From the NCBI GenBank assembly GCA_021432635.1, contig MU270018.1, positions 1,614,796-1,678,795 on the forward strand: a DNA stretch of 64,000 bases, read 5' to 3'. The stretch is from Thozetella sp. PMI_491 (lineage: Eukaryota; Ascomycota; Sordariomycetes; Chaetosphaeriales; Chaetosphaeriaceae). The position numbers and the translations under genes were made by a program. This document shows positions 31,944 through 43,886 of the stretch, piece after piece (the stretch's first letter is position 1; every line of letters starts with the position of its first letter). The notes under the pieces are model-generated. The model was not told where the DNA came from and made no database searches. It saw nothing but the letters and a program-made list of their open reading frames with translations.

Positions 31944-32377
31944 ATGTCGAGCTCGACCGTGGTGGCTACCTCCGGGTATCTAATATTTCCTCTCTCCGCC
32001 TATCCCTCGTAGAATCACCTGCCCCCCTTCCTCCAAGAGGCTACATATGCTTTCATTCCAACCTCTAACTTCCTTCCTATCCGCCTCCTAGGTCCCAACC
32101 TTCCCTCTCTCCCGATGCTGTCGTGACCCCGCCGTCGGCAATGGTGTTGCCCTCGATCCCTTGCTATTCGCCTACTCAGGCATTTGTCAATGAAAATACG
32201 CGGGATGGCAACATACTCGTCTCTCTACACGAGGGTGTACCTTCGCTTTGTGGTAGTGATGAGAAACACGCCCGAGAAGTGGTTCAACAACGCACACACA
32301 TAATCCAGGAAAAAATCAGCAATATCATAGCCAAGTTCAACGGTGAAGATGTAAACACCGCATTTCGCACTCGATAA
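31944..32377 (+). CDS. Small two-exon hypothetical protein, 105 residues
   Basis: Exon 1 (31944-31975) and exon 2 (32092-32377) are joined by a 116-bp C/T-rich intron (donor GTATCT, CTAAC near 32074, acceptor TAG). The product begins MSSSTVVATSGSQPSLSPDA. It has a Ser/Pro-rich first third and a helical, charged second half (KHAREVVQQRTHIIQEKISN, IIAKFNGEDV) that could dimerise. There is no signal peptide or membrane segment. The TATA box, A-rich context before the ATG (AACAAGATG) and a clean intron support a real gene. No family is recognised. Confidence 0.5.
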
Positions 32378-33365
32378 CTGTACGGAACCCCCCTTAGGAT
32401 CTGCTTTGGAGGGTATGTGACGGTGCTAGTGCATTCGGCCAGAACAAGGCTCCGAAATGTCCTAGCTCAGCTTCCAATATGTTTACAATAATTGTCAGCT
32501 TCGCAGTGGGGAAAGAGGCTTGCACTAAGAGTTTACTGAAAGTAATTGGTGTCAGACTACTCGTTGTGTAGGAATGGGCTATTGACAACCCGTCGTCCCT
32601 GTTCCGTCATCTTGTGCCAAGTTATAGGGCGATTAGGCGAATAGAAGAGAGCGAAGAAATGACCCCTAGGTTCTACCATATCGGTCTTGGTCTTATCGTC
32701 ATGACTAGCGGGTGCATGTGATTCCTCTCTCTATTATTTGAGCATACGAGGTGCACCAACCAGCAATCAACCTTGGGAGAGTACAAGGTCACGCCAAAGA
32801 ATAGACACGAGGAGCACTACCTCCACCCACCGCCGTGTACTATCTGCTTACGCCTCATGAAAGCAGGGGAACTTCACCCAAGGCCTACACCAATCGTCCC
32901 TAAAACAATTTAATTTTTTTTTCTGGCTTTGTTGTGTGTACAGTAGGGACAGGCAGGGCGCCGTAATACTTGATTCTATATACACTTTGAACATACATGA
33001 GTTGTACCCAAGCCGATACGTCTATGTGGCCGCTCCCTCTCTTGCTAAGTCTCGTGTGTGAGGTGGTCGGTGGTCCCGTCAGCACCGGACGGGACTGGGT
33101 ATCGCAATGAAGGAAAGTGAGATAAATCAGATAGACTTTTTTTACAAAAGAAAAACCGAGCTGTAGCTCTAGTCCTCGCATTGGAATGGAGTGATACTAC
33201 TCCTAGTGTTACTTGTCTAGCGAGGGAGCACAACCCACAACCATCGAACCCCCAAAGGGTTTTTGAAGCAGACCGCCGCGAGCCATAGCCGAAGCGAGAC
33301 CTAGGGTGGCAGCAGCAGCATCAGGCTCGTATCCGTCTCCAAAGTTCCAACTGGCCCGGCAAGGT
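32378..33365. other. Intergenic, nothing recognised
   Basis: About 990 bp between convergent genes. Composition is somewhat AT-richer than the left part. No gene, repeat or element is seen apart from a T-run at 32911-32921. Confidence 0.45.
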
Positions 33366-34242
33366 TTAAAGAAGAAGGACGCCGGCGAAGATGGCGGCGA
33401 CCAAGGAGACAGTGCCGGCCACGGGACGGAGGCTGCCGGCAGCGTTGCTGCTGCCGGCGGCGTTGCCGGAGGTGGAGGCACCAGTGGTGGCTAGAAGGGA
33501 GCACGGGTTAGCATATGTTCGTCGTCGCAAGGGGAGGTATTTAGGGTCAAAACTTACACTTGAGAGTGGCGCAGGCGTCGGTGAGGGTGCTGTTGCTCTG
33601 CATGGCCTCGAGCTTGGTCTTGGCCTTCTCGGCCTTGGTCTGGAAGTTGGCGATCTTGGTGGCGTTGCCCTTGAACTTGGCATCCAGAGCGGTGGTGTTG
33701 GCGGCCAAGTCGACGTCCTTCTGCAGGGAAGTCATGGTCTGGCAAGTGGCCTTGGTCTTCTGGACCGAGCAGAAAGCGGTCAGGGTGGTGTTGCTCGAGA
33801 GGGCAGTCAGCTCGGTGGCCTGGTCGGCCACCTTGGCCTTGAGAGCATCGGCCTTGGTGGCGTTGTTCTTGGTCTTAGCGTCGAGCGCGGTCGTGTTGGC
33901 GACCAGGGCGCTGAGCTTCTCCATGCTAGCCAGGCGGCCGCAGTCCTCCATGGTGTCCTCAACGGCGAAGATCTGGTTGCAGGCGTCCATCAGGGTGGTG
34001 TTAGCCTGCAGGGTCGAGAGCTCAGTGGCGGCGGTGGCAGCCTTGGCCTTGATGGCATCGGCCTTGGTGGCGTTGTTCTTGGTCTTAGCGTCGAGCCGGG
34101 TCTGGTTGGCGGCCAGGTCGGTGAGCTGGGTGAGCTCCTGCACCTGACGGCACTGGGCCTTGGTGGAGACAGTACCGTTCTTGCCACCCTTGGCCATGAC
34201 GGCGCCGGCGGCAGAGAGGACGAGGACGGTGAAGAACTTCAT
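33366..34242 (-). CDS. Secreted GPI-anchored protein with three matched Cys-bounded repeats
   Basis: Two exons (34242-33558 and 33490-33366; 67-bp intron with CTAAC branch site) encode 269 residues. A signal peptide (MKFFTVLVLSAAGAVMA) leads into three helical repeats, each bounded by two cysteines exactly 57 residues apart: Cys31-Cys88, Cys101-Cys158 and Cys167-Cys224. Each contains a core like ANTTALDAKTKNNATKADAL and several N-glycosylation sequons. A Ser/Gly/Ala/Asn stretch follows, ending in a hydrophobic tail (VAGTVSLVAAIFAGVLLL), as in GPI-anchor signals. The intron separates the repeats from the anchor signal. About 42 bp are identical between repeats 1 and 2 (33846-33887 and 34051-34092), so that copy is young or homogenised. 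Probably a cell-wall or surface protein; family not recognised. Confidence 0.85.
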
Positions 34243-37200
34243 CTTGACGGTGGGTCTTCGGGGGTTGGTTTTTCGAATGTTTTTTTTTTCGGGGTTGTAT
34301 ATGCAAGACGACGCTGTCGTGTAGTAAAAACTGATCAAAAGTACAAGCGTAGAAGACGGCCCGGCCGCGGGAGAATGGAACAATAGGAAGAGGAGAAGGG
34401 AAAAAGCTGGTGTGTTGACTGATGTCTGGGCTGATGGTGTGATGACAAGAGTTCCAATGTCGCGGTCGAGTTTGAGGTTATATACAACAGATGGCAGCTA
34501 TGCCGCGTAAGCCAAGCGCTTCTGGCAGTAGCTGACAACCCCCCCGGGCCCTGGTCTAAGGGGCGAAGGCGAGGGGGCGGGCAAGACCCTGGCTGTCGAT
34601 GCTGGGAAGGGAGCCGGGGGTTACCAGGATGCTCATGCTCTTCCGGTACATACGACTAGCCCTGGTCCCGGATGTTCTTTTCCTGGCGGTGGATCATCGA
34701 ACACTCGACCCGGCCGCTTCCCAAGGAGACGATGTCGATCCGCCGATGCGGAAGGCTCACGGCAGGTCTGAGAGTCAACGGAATCATCACCGTCCCAACA
34801 TGGACTGGACATTCTACGCACGGGAAAGCAGATACCGTCCGTGGGTGTGGATCGCTTACGACAACCGGTATAGAGATGCATACCGTCCACGGCATTTGAC
34901 CTTAGTTTTGACTGGCGGCGCCCGAACGAGGCCGTAGTTGGACATCGAACCGACCTGATACGCCCTGCCTGTTGCCCCTTCTTTTGCGTCTTTTCCCAGG
35001 AGCAGAAGCCCTTCCTCGAGCGAGGGCACGTCAGACGCAAACGTGACTCAGCCACGGGCTGCTACGCAAACCTCGCAGTCACGAGAAGGGCAGCGAGCAT
35101 CCAAGCGAGGGCAAAAAGGTTACGCCAGGCGGGCGGCGCGCACAGCGACCGTTTCAAATGCCAAGACCCGGGAGCAACCATCAGATGTCGAGCGGTCGCG
35201 CCGGGGACTGGCGAGTCGCAAAGGGCCCAAAGAGGCTCTTGCCTGGTGCTGCGGCATGAATTGCCGCAGAAAACCCCGATGATCTCCACCCTGCAGTTTG
35301 AGCGTGGGCGACGCGCGCCAAGACTTGTGGGGTTGGCGCCACGATCTGCTTGGGGCCGCGCCAGGGACGGGGTTCCCCTGCGCCTTCTCGACCTTTCCCA
35401 ACGTCTCGACCTGCCATCTCGTTCCTGCCCGTCTGGTTTCGCACTAAAAATACCTCCAAGTCCAGACATCGCCGCCCCGCTGAGGACCTGCACTTGGACC
35501 ACTGTGCTCCGTAACCTGCGCTCAAGATCAAACTCTGCTCCCCCCCTATTGATGTTTTTTTATTCCCTCGTGCTGCTAGACTCGAAACATCCCACAAATC
35601 CGGTCCCGCCGTGCCCATGGAGCAGCCAGGCCCCCCCTTACCTGCGACGATGGAATCAGGCGCTCTGAGTGGACGGGCCTTGGAAAAAATGTTTCCTTCA
35701 TCGACACGACTTGCCCCCTTTCCTCATCCGCTTGCAGGGTCTACTGGCCTGACCTGGAAGTGGCCCACTGATCTTCTACGACTCTGCCTTTTCCTGGAAA
35801 ACGAGCCCGTAAGCTGAAGTATCAGAGGTATTGGCTTTGTGATGATTTTTGGAAGTGGAAAGCCGAGCAGAAACAACATACCGACCTTGCTGGCTGCGAA
35901 ACGCACCCCTCAGCCGACTCCACAGCGTGTCCGTAGCGACGCCCGCAAACCCGCTCGAGTCTTTGTTCGTCTGGTGAGCGTTCGTCCAGTGGCAGGGCCG
36001 TCACAGCGCATTCTCAGCACCTGCTGAAACCTCATCCCTACCGCGGTGGTTGGCCACGGCCGCAGTGCGCTGAACGGTGGTGACGCGGCAGGGCTCAGCC
36101 TTCCCGTTCACGCTCGGGTGTGATGGGTGTGCTCGTGGCCAGTGTTTTCTGTGTTTGTCAACGGCAACCAGCCTGCCCGACTGGACCCGCGAACATATCT
36201 TCTCTTGCCTAGGGCCGATGCAACCTGAGCCGCCCCGACTTCCCCTGACCATATTGGCTTCCGTATGAGCTATAACTCTCCCCGGCGGTGGCGTCCCCAA
36301 AGAGATCCGCAGTGATGCGCCGGCAAGGCCGCTGATCAGCAGCCTAATGCCATGACCCCAGGCCGTGATCATTCCAATAACCACTGCCCCGTCTCTTCTC
36401 AGCTCGTAATAGCCCAAGACATACATCCCTAATGATTGCATAAACCCAAGAGCCGAGGCTTTTACAGCGCTGCTCTTTTTGACGTAGATGCTGGCGAGCA
36501 TAAGAGGTAGGGATACGGCAACACAACAGGGGAATGAATGCACACACCAGATTCTCTGTGGTCCCATCGCTCGACCTGTCCTCGCTTTTCGCAAAGTAAT
36601 TCACCATGTAGACAGGCCCATGCCCGGTGCATCAGGCCTAGGAAGGGTCCACCTGCGATGTTTCATCCGATAATACAACGACCGAGACACATGGAGTTTG
36701 GATCTAATTCTTGTGTTATTTATACTGAATTCATGGCCTATCACGAGCTAAGCATGCATACTATGTTTGCCGCCAGGACGGCGAGACAAGACCTGGCAGC
36801 AACTGCATATTCTGCCACAATGCGCTCCACTCTTGCTTCTCATATGAAGCCCGTCCCAACTTTGGCTCACCCAGCCAACCTGCTCCTCCAAAGCTAAATG
36901 GATGGAGTTCATGGGAGACAAGACCACGCATATACTGAAGAAACTCGGAATCGACCGCAAGCCGGTAATCTCTTGCGCGTCTTGTGCGTCCCCCGAGCTG
37001 GCAGTCGTTCTCTCGTGGACAAGGCAGCAGTCCACCTCCGTCGCCTCCACGCACGAAGGAAGCCCCCTATGCGCGCTCCACTGGTCCAAACAAACTTGCC
37101 TGAGGACCCATCCCATGGTTACATCTCCTTCGTCCGAACCGCCGCGGGAGATGAAAATAGATGATGTCCTTGATTGCCTAAACGCCATGATGAAGGGCCT

Positions 37201-37432
37201 GCCGGGCCCAACCAGTCCCCCAGACCCATACAGTCCCGCGCCGAGAGTCCACATCCCAGGGAAGCGCGGGGGGTATAAGCGAGAGTAGTGAAATGAACCA
37301 AGCCAAGATGAGGGTATAGTCCGTGTGTGATTATGTGAGAGAAAGGGGTCGAAAGAGATTCTGCAAACCCGCCCTCGCTGGGTGCCAACGTGTTCCTTGC
37401 TTATGGAACCCGGCGAGGCGGCCACATCTTCT
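34243..37432. other. 3.2-kb gene-poor region
   Basis: Beyond the GPI-gene promoter no gene is supported. Long open frames (for example 36001-36594 on the minus strand and 35246-35668 on the plus strand) start at non-ATG codons, overlap on both strands and lack family character. No tandem repeats of note. Confidence 0.45.
34477..34484 (-). promoter_or_regulatory. TATA box of the GPI-protein gene
   Basis: Read on the minus strand, TATATAAC lies 235 bp upstream of the ATG at 34242, with a C/T-rich leader between. This is typical of a regulated fungal promoter. Confidence 0.5.
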
Positions 37433-39272
37433 TCAGACTTCTTCGCGCGGCTCAACCGGCTTGTGGCCCAGGTAGCTCATCGCGTCGTCGTCATGCTTCC
37501 GAGAAAAGTCGTCCGTCGTCTTGGTCACCGATGCTACAGGAACCGCGACAGTGGTAATGCCCTCCTCGACATCCTTCGACGAGCTCCCGGCACCAGTACT
37601 GCCGCCTCCTCGCAACTCCCAGCTGCCTACACGCTCATGACGCACGCCGCTCTTAGCGTACGCGATATCGGTGTCGCTTGCCATCTTCTCGGCACCTTTG
37701 AACCCGCCGACACTCGAGATTTGCGCCTTCTTGCCAGCTAGCACCCGCCGTGCGAGCAATACCAATCCAACCAGGAAGATGGTGAGCGCGGCGCCAATGA
37801 TGCCGCTCACAGCAGGGCTCAGTTGACCGCTCTGCACGTATACCACACCTCCTGTAGGGTTGCTGGAGCCAGTAGACTGCAGTCCGGTGCAAAAGAGGTT
37901 GACGCCTTGGCAGGTGGAGCACCAGTTGGCGATGCTGCCGATGCCAATGCCGGCCATGTCCGCGGCGAATTGGTTGAACTGCATGTTCATTTGCGAAACG
38001 CCGTTCCCAAAGAGCGAATACGCGACCAGTGGTACGCTGGGGTCGGTGCCATTCCGGTACAGGAAGCGCACCCATAGGTCGCGCTCATCCGGGTAGACGG
38101 ATGAGTCGTTACCGATGCTGAAAAGCTCAAACACCATGGCTGCACCGGGGTTCGGCAGCGGTTCGAAGACAGCGCCCGATGGCCCGCTAATGAGTCTGGA
38201 CAGAGCGAAGAAGGCGATAAATGGCTCATAGGAGCTAAAGAGCAGGTTAAGCTTGCTCTCAGTGCCGTTGTTGGCTATGTTGTTCAGGAGGAGGTCCCGC
38301 ACTCTGGTCGCGAGGGTCCTCCCAGCGATCGCCCGGATCATGTCGCCTGGGACAAGGCCAGAAGCTGATAGATTTCCGTTCATATCCTGCTGCTGGAGGG
38401 AGGCATACTCGCCCAGCCATGCAAGCTCTTCTGCGGTGAGGTAGTTCTGCGTGGCGTTGTCGTGCCTGTATTGGTACGCAGCCCAGTCCCATAGCTCGTA
38501 AGCGTTCCAGAAGCTGGCCCTCGTAGAGGGGAACTTGACATTTTCGCTGAAGAACTTCGCCCAAAGGGTTTGGTAGAAGTTTAAGGTGTTTTGGTACACC
38601 GCCGTCACCGTCTGATCTGTCCGGAAGTTCAAGAGTGAGGCAGTATACTGGGTGCACGAGACATGGCCTTGGAGCCTATGGAGAAGAGCATCGTGTAGGC
38701 CTCGTTCCACTGTTCCATTCTTGCGTACTTTGCTTACTAGCGAACTATACGTACCATATGGAGTCCGGATCCTGCACAGAGGTCACACGAATGTTGGGGT
38801 ATTGGTACCCATTCAGCGGGAAGTCGATCACGGTGCCATTGGCTAGCCGGGCGGCATCTACGCCACCGGTGCCGCTGGTAAACGAAGACGTGCTAGGCGG
38901 ATATAGGCCCTGCATAAAGGCCATCGCGCTGGCACTGGTGTATGTGTCAGTGGAGGAGTAGATGGTCAGCTGCTCGTTATCGATCGCATTGACCTCGAGC
39001 CTGTCAATGTAGGCCTGGCCGATAGGTGCACCCGAGTCGTTGGTGGATGTTCGCTTGTCCAAGTAGCGAGACCGGAACGCGGCTCCTTGGTTGTACATTT
39101 GCTGGGCACCGTACGGCGTGAGAGAAGGTGTATTCGGTCCGTCCAAGGGAGTTCGCTCGCCGTATAGAATGAACGCCACGGACGACCAGACGACCTCATT
39201 TCTAGTGGATTGGGCTGAGCCTGGAGCAACCAGGCTAGCCAAACCAATCGCCAGAGTGAAGAGGGCAGCCAT
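37433..39272 (-). CDS. Membrane-anchored histidine-acid-phosphatase-like protein, likely inactive
   Basis: Two exons (39272-38755 and 38675-37433; 79-bp intron) encode 586 residues. The order is a signal peptide (MAALFTLAIGLASLVAPGSA), a histidine-phosphatase-superfamily lumenal/extracellular domain with several N-glycosylation sites, one membrane segment (AVSGIIGAALTIFLVGLVLL) and a cytosolic tail of about 100 residues ending HKPVEPREEV. The catalytic RHGxRxP motif reads LYGERTP (residues 36-42): Arg is Leu and the nucleophilic His is Tyr37. The usual HD proton-donor motif is also not evident (YSLFGNGVSQ). The fold should be retained, but phosphatase activity is doubtful. The splice restores IWLQGHVSC, the expected family sequence. 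A surface sensor or binding role is possible. Confidence 0.8.
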
Positions 39273-42200
39273 GGCGAGCTCGGAGGACGAGGCAGCTAGC
39301 AGCAACCGGCAGGACGAGAGGGCCGGCGGCGCACCGCGAGAACAGAGCAGCGACCGAGGGCGACGTAGGTTCTACGGAGAGGTTGGGCAGGTTCTTGGAA
39401 AGTGCGGCGCCGGCAGTGGCTCGGCTCGATCTTGTACAATAGAGGAGGCTGCACGACGCCAGAGCTTAGAGCCAAACCAAGAGGTGGTCACCGGCGGCGG
39501 GAGGAAGGAGGAAAAGGAGGGAAAGGAGGGGGGACGCCAAAGAGCGATGAGAAAACCTGGAAGCTTCGCGACCAGCCGCAAAGCGGATGGCCGCTTCCTT
39601 TTGAGAGGGCGGGGTGCCCAGCTGCCGCCTGCATACTGCTAAGACCAAACCTGCATCGACGTACATGTTGGAGCCGGCTCACCTCACTCTAGGGTTGGAG
39701 ATCCTCTAGCTGGATAGGTCGCTCCTACCTGCCCACTCCTGACAAGGAAGCCACATACATCTACATGACGACCGTCGACCACAGCCCGCCGGTCGAGTCA
39801 GCCGACGCCCGCTTGGCCGTCGCCACGACGTGAAAAGCAAGAGCGACGAGGTCGAGGGAGAACTTTGACAGAAGCTTAAGGCCGGATTCCCACGTGTGGT
39901 GTGGTGAGCGGCAAGCTTGCAGAGGGCGAGGGAAGCGGGGCAGCCGATCGGTTGCGCGATAAAGCTCCCATGCTTATCAGCCAGCTTACCTGCCGGTTCC
40001 CCCCGCCTCCTCACGAGGTCACACGGATAACGGTGTGCAGGCTGTTCCGCAGCCCAATCAGACGGCGGCCAGCTTGGGTGCTTGCAGCTTCGGCTGGCGC
40101 TATCGCCCACTTTGCTCCTGCTCTGGGGGCTGCCCTGGCGAGCCACGCGAACCTAAAGTCTTGAAGAGCGGTGGCTGGGGTCCTATCCAAAGTTTAGTGG
40201 CAGCCATGCAGCGATCGCCGCCCGCCAGGCCTTTCTGGGCCTACCGCCAAGACAACAAACCCCGCAGCGTCGACTCTGGAGCCTTGCAGTGTGTCTTGGA
40301 GGGGCAGCTCTCCCGTCCATGGGACGTCAGAATGCCGAGCTGACAGAGGGCGCCGGATGGGAGGCCGACGGCTCGGCAAGTACTGGAGCTTGTGCTCGCA
40401 GCCGAAACAGGGCCTATTCCGATGTTTGTTCTGACTAAGATCGTGTAAAGGGGTGAGAAAGGGGGGCTTCTCAACCGAACCCTTCTTCAAGCTGTCGCCA
40501 ATTCTATCCCGTCTGAGTCGACTTTTTAGATAGCGTCGAGGGTCGCCGCTATAGCATCCAGCTGGGGGGCAGAGCTGTTTGTGGCCCAGGCTATCGCATA
40601 GCTCATGGTATCACGCAGCGTGAGCCGACCAGATGTGCCAGTATAGCAGCATGTGTTTTCTTAAACGGCGAGACCTGATGTCTCTCATCCTCTTTCCTTG
40701 TGAAACCGCGGTAGCCTATGGTTTGCCTCAGATAAGCTACCTACCTTATCTAGAACCCCCGGTCACGAGGTATATAATCCTAGAACTAAGGAGAGAGGAA
40801 CATATTACCTTGCCTACATATCCATATCGAGTTCCCATCTTCGGGGCCTACTGCATTGCCGGGCGCCAACTCAGGGTCCGCACCACCAGCCGGCGACCGG
40901 TATATCTCAAGGGTGGACTAGAACGCTTGATGCTAGGCTCACAGAGTGTAAGAAAGGGTTCGCATTCAGGTCTGCTCCTTGCAGTGGTGTCCCTATCCCT
41001 TCAACTAAAGGTATATCGCAACAAGCTCGAGCCTCACGCCTTTGACAATGCAAGCGGCCCGATAACGGCGCACCTGAAATATTTAGCTATACAGCCTTGG
41101 GTAGGTGATGACTAGAGTCCCGCCACCTTCCAGGGTTATGCTGATAATCTTCTCACTGGTGATTGTTATATCCTCTAAGGATGGATCAAGGCCCCTACAG
41201 CTGAAGAACTGCCGAGGTGCAGAGCCCAGCCCTGCTCTTCGATAAAGCTGTGAGACTTGCATGCACGTACTAGCTCTTGGATTCATACTCCGGGTTGGTT
41301 CTGTATCTTTGAAGTGATTCTTGGAAGAGATTCCTACACTCAGTTCCGTATCGAGCCTTCTGAGGTATTGGCCGTTATGAATGGCATCCAGAACAGCTCT
41401 GTTCTGTCCTGTCCCTGGAGCCAAAGTTTAAAACAGATATATACAGCCACAATAGTTTCCAAATCCCTCAGCTCTAATATTCTGTGTCCTTATGGGCTAC
41501 CCCAAAGCGGTACCATCTTGTCCAGCGCGTCGAGGGGCATCATCACGCCTTGAGTATTAACCAATGCTCCAGTTGCCAGAGTGAAGTTGCAGGAAAGATC
41601 CCAGCTCCGAGTACTTGAGCGGCTTCTTACAAGCACACATATACTATTAAAAGGATTTCAGTCCCCGACTGGCTACATCACGTACCGGCGTACAAGATAG
41701 ATAATGCCCAGTTCTGGTAAGAAAGTAGTGTTCCGGTAGGGAAGGAAGCTGCTGGTAGTACCAACCAACCAGCAGATTGTCCAGCAATCATCTCACCAAC
41801 TCCTTCTCCGCGTCATAATCATTATCCAGAGTGTAGCCCGCAGCATCAGGCAGGAAGCCATGAGGCGAAGTCCACGGCGTTCGTGGCAGGGAGCAACTAT
41901 GACTTGCTCCTGAGAAAAGAGCCCGAGGAATGAAATCAGAATACTTCCGGTCTGGAAAAGCTACTTGTGCTTGACTATGGCGGATATGACACCGACAGAT
42001 GGCCAGCTAAGTCTTAGTTCAGCGCTTCTTGTCATGGACGAGGCGCCGTCCACAGCAGCTCAAGTGAGTGCGCACGCCCACGGCATTGTTTTTGAGGACG
42101 GGTTCGCCACGCACATAGGGATTTTGGGATCAAATCGCTTGCTCATGAGCCTAATTGTCTAGGCCAATTGAGTGGCCAACTTGACACCATTCACACTCCT

Positions 42201-42738
42201 GGGCGGCAACGTTGGTGCCTCCTGTCCACGGCCTCGACTCTCGCATTCCTTCACATGTGTGGAACGCCAGCGGGCTGACCGGGGCACTTAAGCATGCGCT
42301 GCATCCTTTGACGCCAATCGCCCGTGGTTCATTTATTCGCCGCCAACTGATGCCGGGTTTCAGCTACGATGACTCACTGCCCGACTCGCCGTATCCGAAG
42401 GCTCCCTAAACCTCCCGTTGTGGTATTTTGCACCGCCAGCGCCACGATAATGCCCAGGACGAAAATCAGCCGGTAGACGCGGTTTGTTTGTGTCCCGTGA
42501 CAGAAGCATTGCGGTTCTCGCCAAGAGCACTAAGCAAGCCACTCCCTGCTTTTTGGCGAAATGCGGCTCGGAATGCTGTACGACTTGCCTCTCGGCTTAA
42601 ATAGCTCAAAGCAGCCACGAAAAACGAGGAGAGACTGACGGAGCCACTGAGACTCAGGGAACTGCGTCGAAGCAGGTCAGCATTATCACCAATATTGTTA
42701 TCATCATCACCATCATTGCGCTGTGATCAGAGTTCGCA
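39273..42738. other. 3.5-kb gene-poor region
   Basis: No gene is supported. 39273-40500 is GC-rich with overlapping frames. About 40600-41800 is distinctly AT-richer with many TA-rich words, as in aged, mutated repeats, but I cannot tie it to any element. A frame at 40633-41115 lacks an early ATG and family character. Confidence 0.45.
42597..42604 (+). promoter_or_regulatory. TATA-like box of the alpha/beta hydrolase gene
   Basis: TTAAATAG lies 142 bp upstream of the ATG at 42739. It is a weaker match than the other TATA boxes here. Confidence 0.3.
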
Positions 42739-43886
42739 ATGTCCATGTTCAACTTCTGTCTCAGTTACAGGTGGATACGATGGACTCCTCCAACCAATCC
42801 GCCGCCGGCACTCCCCAACTGTGTCGAGCGACTCTTCATCAAGACTCCCGGAGGGCCCATTGAGATGCTGTACGCCCGGCCGCAGGGCAGCGAGCCAGCT
42901 CCTTCCAGGCCTCCACCGGCGCCCGTCTTCTTCGTGCACGGCGGCATGGGCAGTGCTTGGGTCTGGCTTGAGTACATGGAGTTCCTCTCTGCTCGAGGAG
43001 TCCCGTGCTATGCCATCTCGTTGCGTGGTCACGGCGAGAGCTACCACCCATCCTTCTGGCGAATGGTGTATGGCACCACCAAGCGCATGCTGGCCGACGA
43101 CCTCATAGCAGGCATCAACTGGGCCATGGAGCGAGAGGGAGACCAGGAGGTCCTGCTAGTTGGGCACTCCAGCGGCGGCGGCCTGGGCCAGTTCATCTTG
43201 TCAGAGCAAGAGGTACGGGTCAAGGGCCTGGCACTCATCGGAGCCGTCCCCGGCTTCGGGAGGTGAGTGAGACTCCTGGAGCAGCTTCTGGGGTGGCAGC
43301 GGCATGTTGATGTTGGGTTACTGACCGAGTCGTTAGCATGGGTGTTTACTTTAACTGGTGGCTCCTCGATCCCTTCTTCACTATTCGGATGATCTTTCAC
43401 GGCTGGCATCCTAACTCACCGCTCTCCCATCCTCTCCTAACGAGGAGGGTCTTTTTTGGCGACCAGGTGTCGAGTGCCTACGTAGAAAAGTTCCAGAGTC
43501 ACATGAATGCCTACGAAAGCTTCTGGTGGCCCTTGGGCATGATGAAGCCCTTCGTCGACTCGCGCAGGCTTCTCTCTCAGATCTCTGGCTGGGGCCGTGA
43601 GTCGCGTATCCTGATACTCTACGGCCAACAAGACAAGTTAATGACCCGGCCCGTCATGCGGCGGCTGGCCGAGACGTACCGTGCGGCGTCCCGCCGCCTC
43701 GCGGACAAGGAGGCGCCTCCGGCCGAGCCGGATGCGGTCAGGGCACTTCCGGGAACGAACGGCGACGATGACGAGGGCCAGGGGGTGTGGTTCTGCGTTG
43801 TCCCTGGCGCGGGTCATCACATGCAGAATGATACGACATGGGAAGTTGGGGGGGAGAAACTTCTCCGGTTCTACGAGCAATTGTGA
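42739..43886 (+). CDS. Alpha/beta hydrolase-fold protein
   Basis: Two exons (42739-43262 and 43337-43886; 74-bp intron, GTGAGT donor, TAG acceptor) encode 357 residues. Visible are the oxyanion-hole strand VFFVHGGMGSAWVW, SLRGHGES, the nucleophile elbow GHSSGG (Ser144), the acid strand ILILYGQQDKLM and the histidine in VVPGAGHHMQND, so the catalytic triad is complete. There is no signal peptide; the N-terminus (MSMFNFCLSYRWIRW) is aromatic. A Pro/Asp-rich insert of about 40 residues precedes the last strand. An esterase, lipase-like or cofactor-free hydrolase role is possible; the substrate cannot be told. It is isolated, with 3.5 kb empty on the left and 20 kb on the right. Confidence 0.85.

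Noticed and set aside
33391..34386. A 331-codon open frame on the plus strand opposite the GPI-protein gene
   Set aside because: It is the antisense shadow of a GC-biased, repeat-rich coding region. Its Leu/Gly/Val-rich product mirrors the real repeats, and the minus strand has the signal peptide, intron and GPI tail.
36001..36594. A 197-codon minus-strand frame with a hydrophobic, membrane-protein-like middle
   Set aside because: It begins at TTG, has unbiased codon use, overlaps frames on the other strand and shows no family motif or intron.
40633..41115. A 160-codon plus-strand frame
   Set aside because: It starts at a non-ATG codon in AT-richer sequence and reads as random composition without a recognisable domain.
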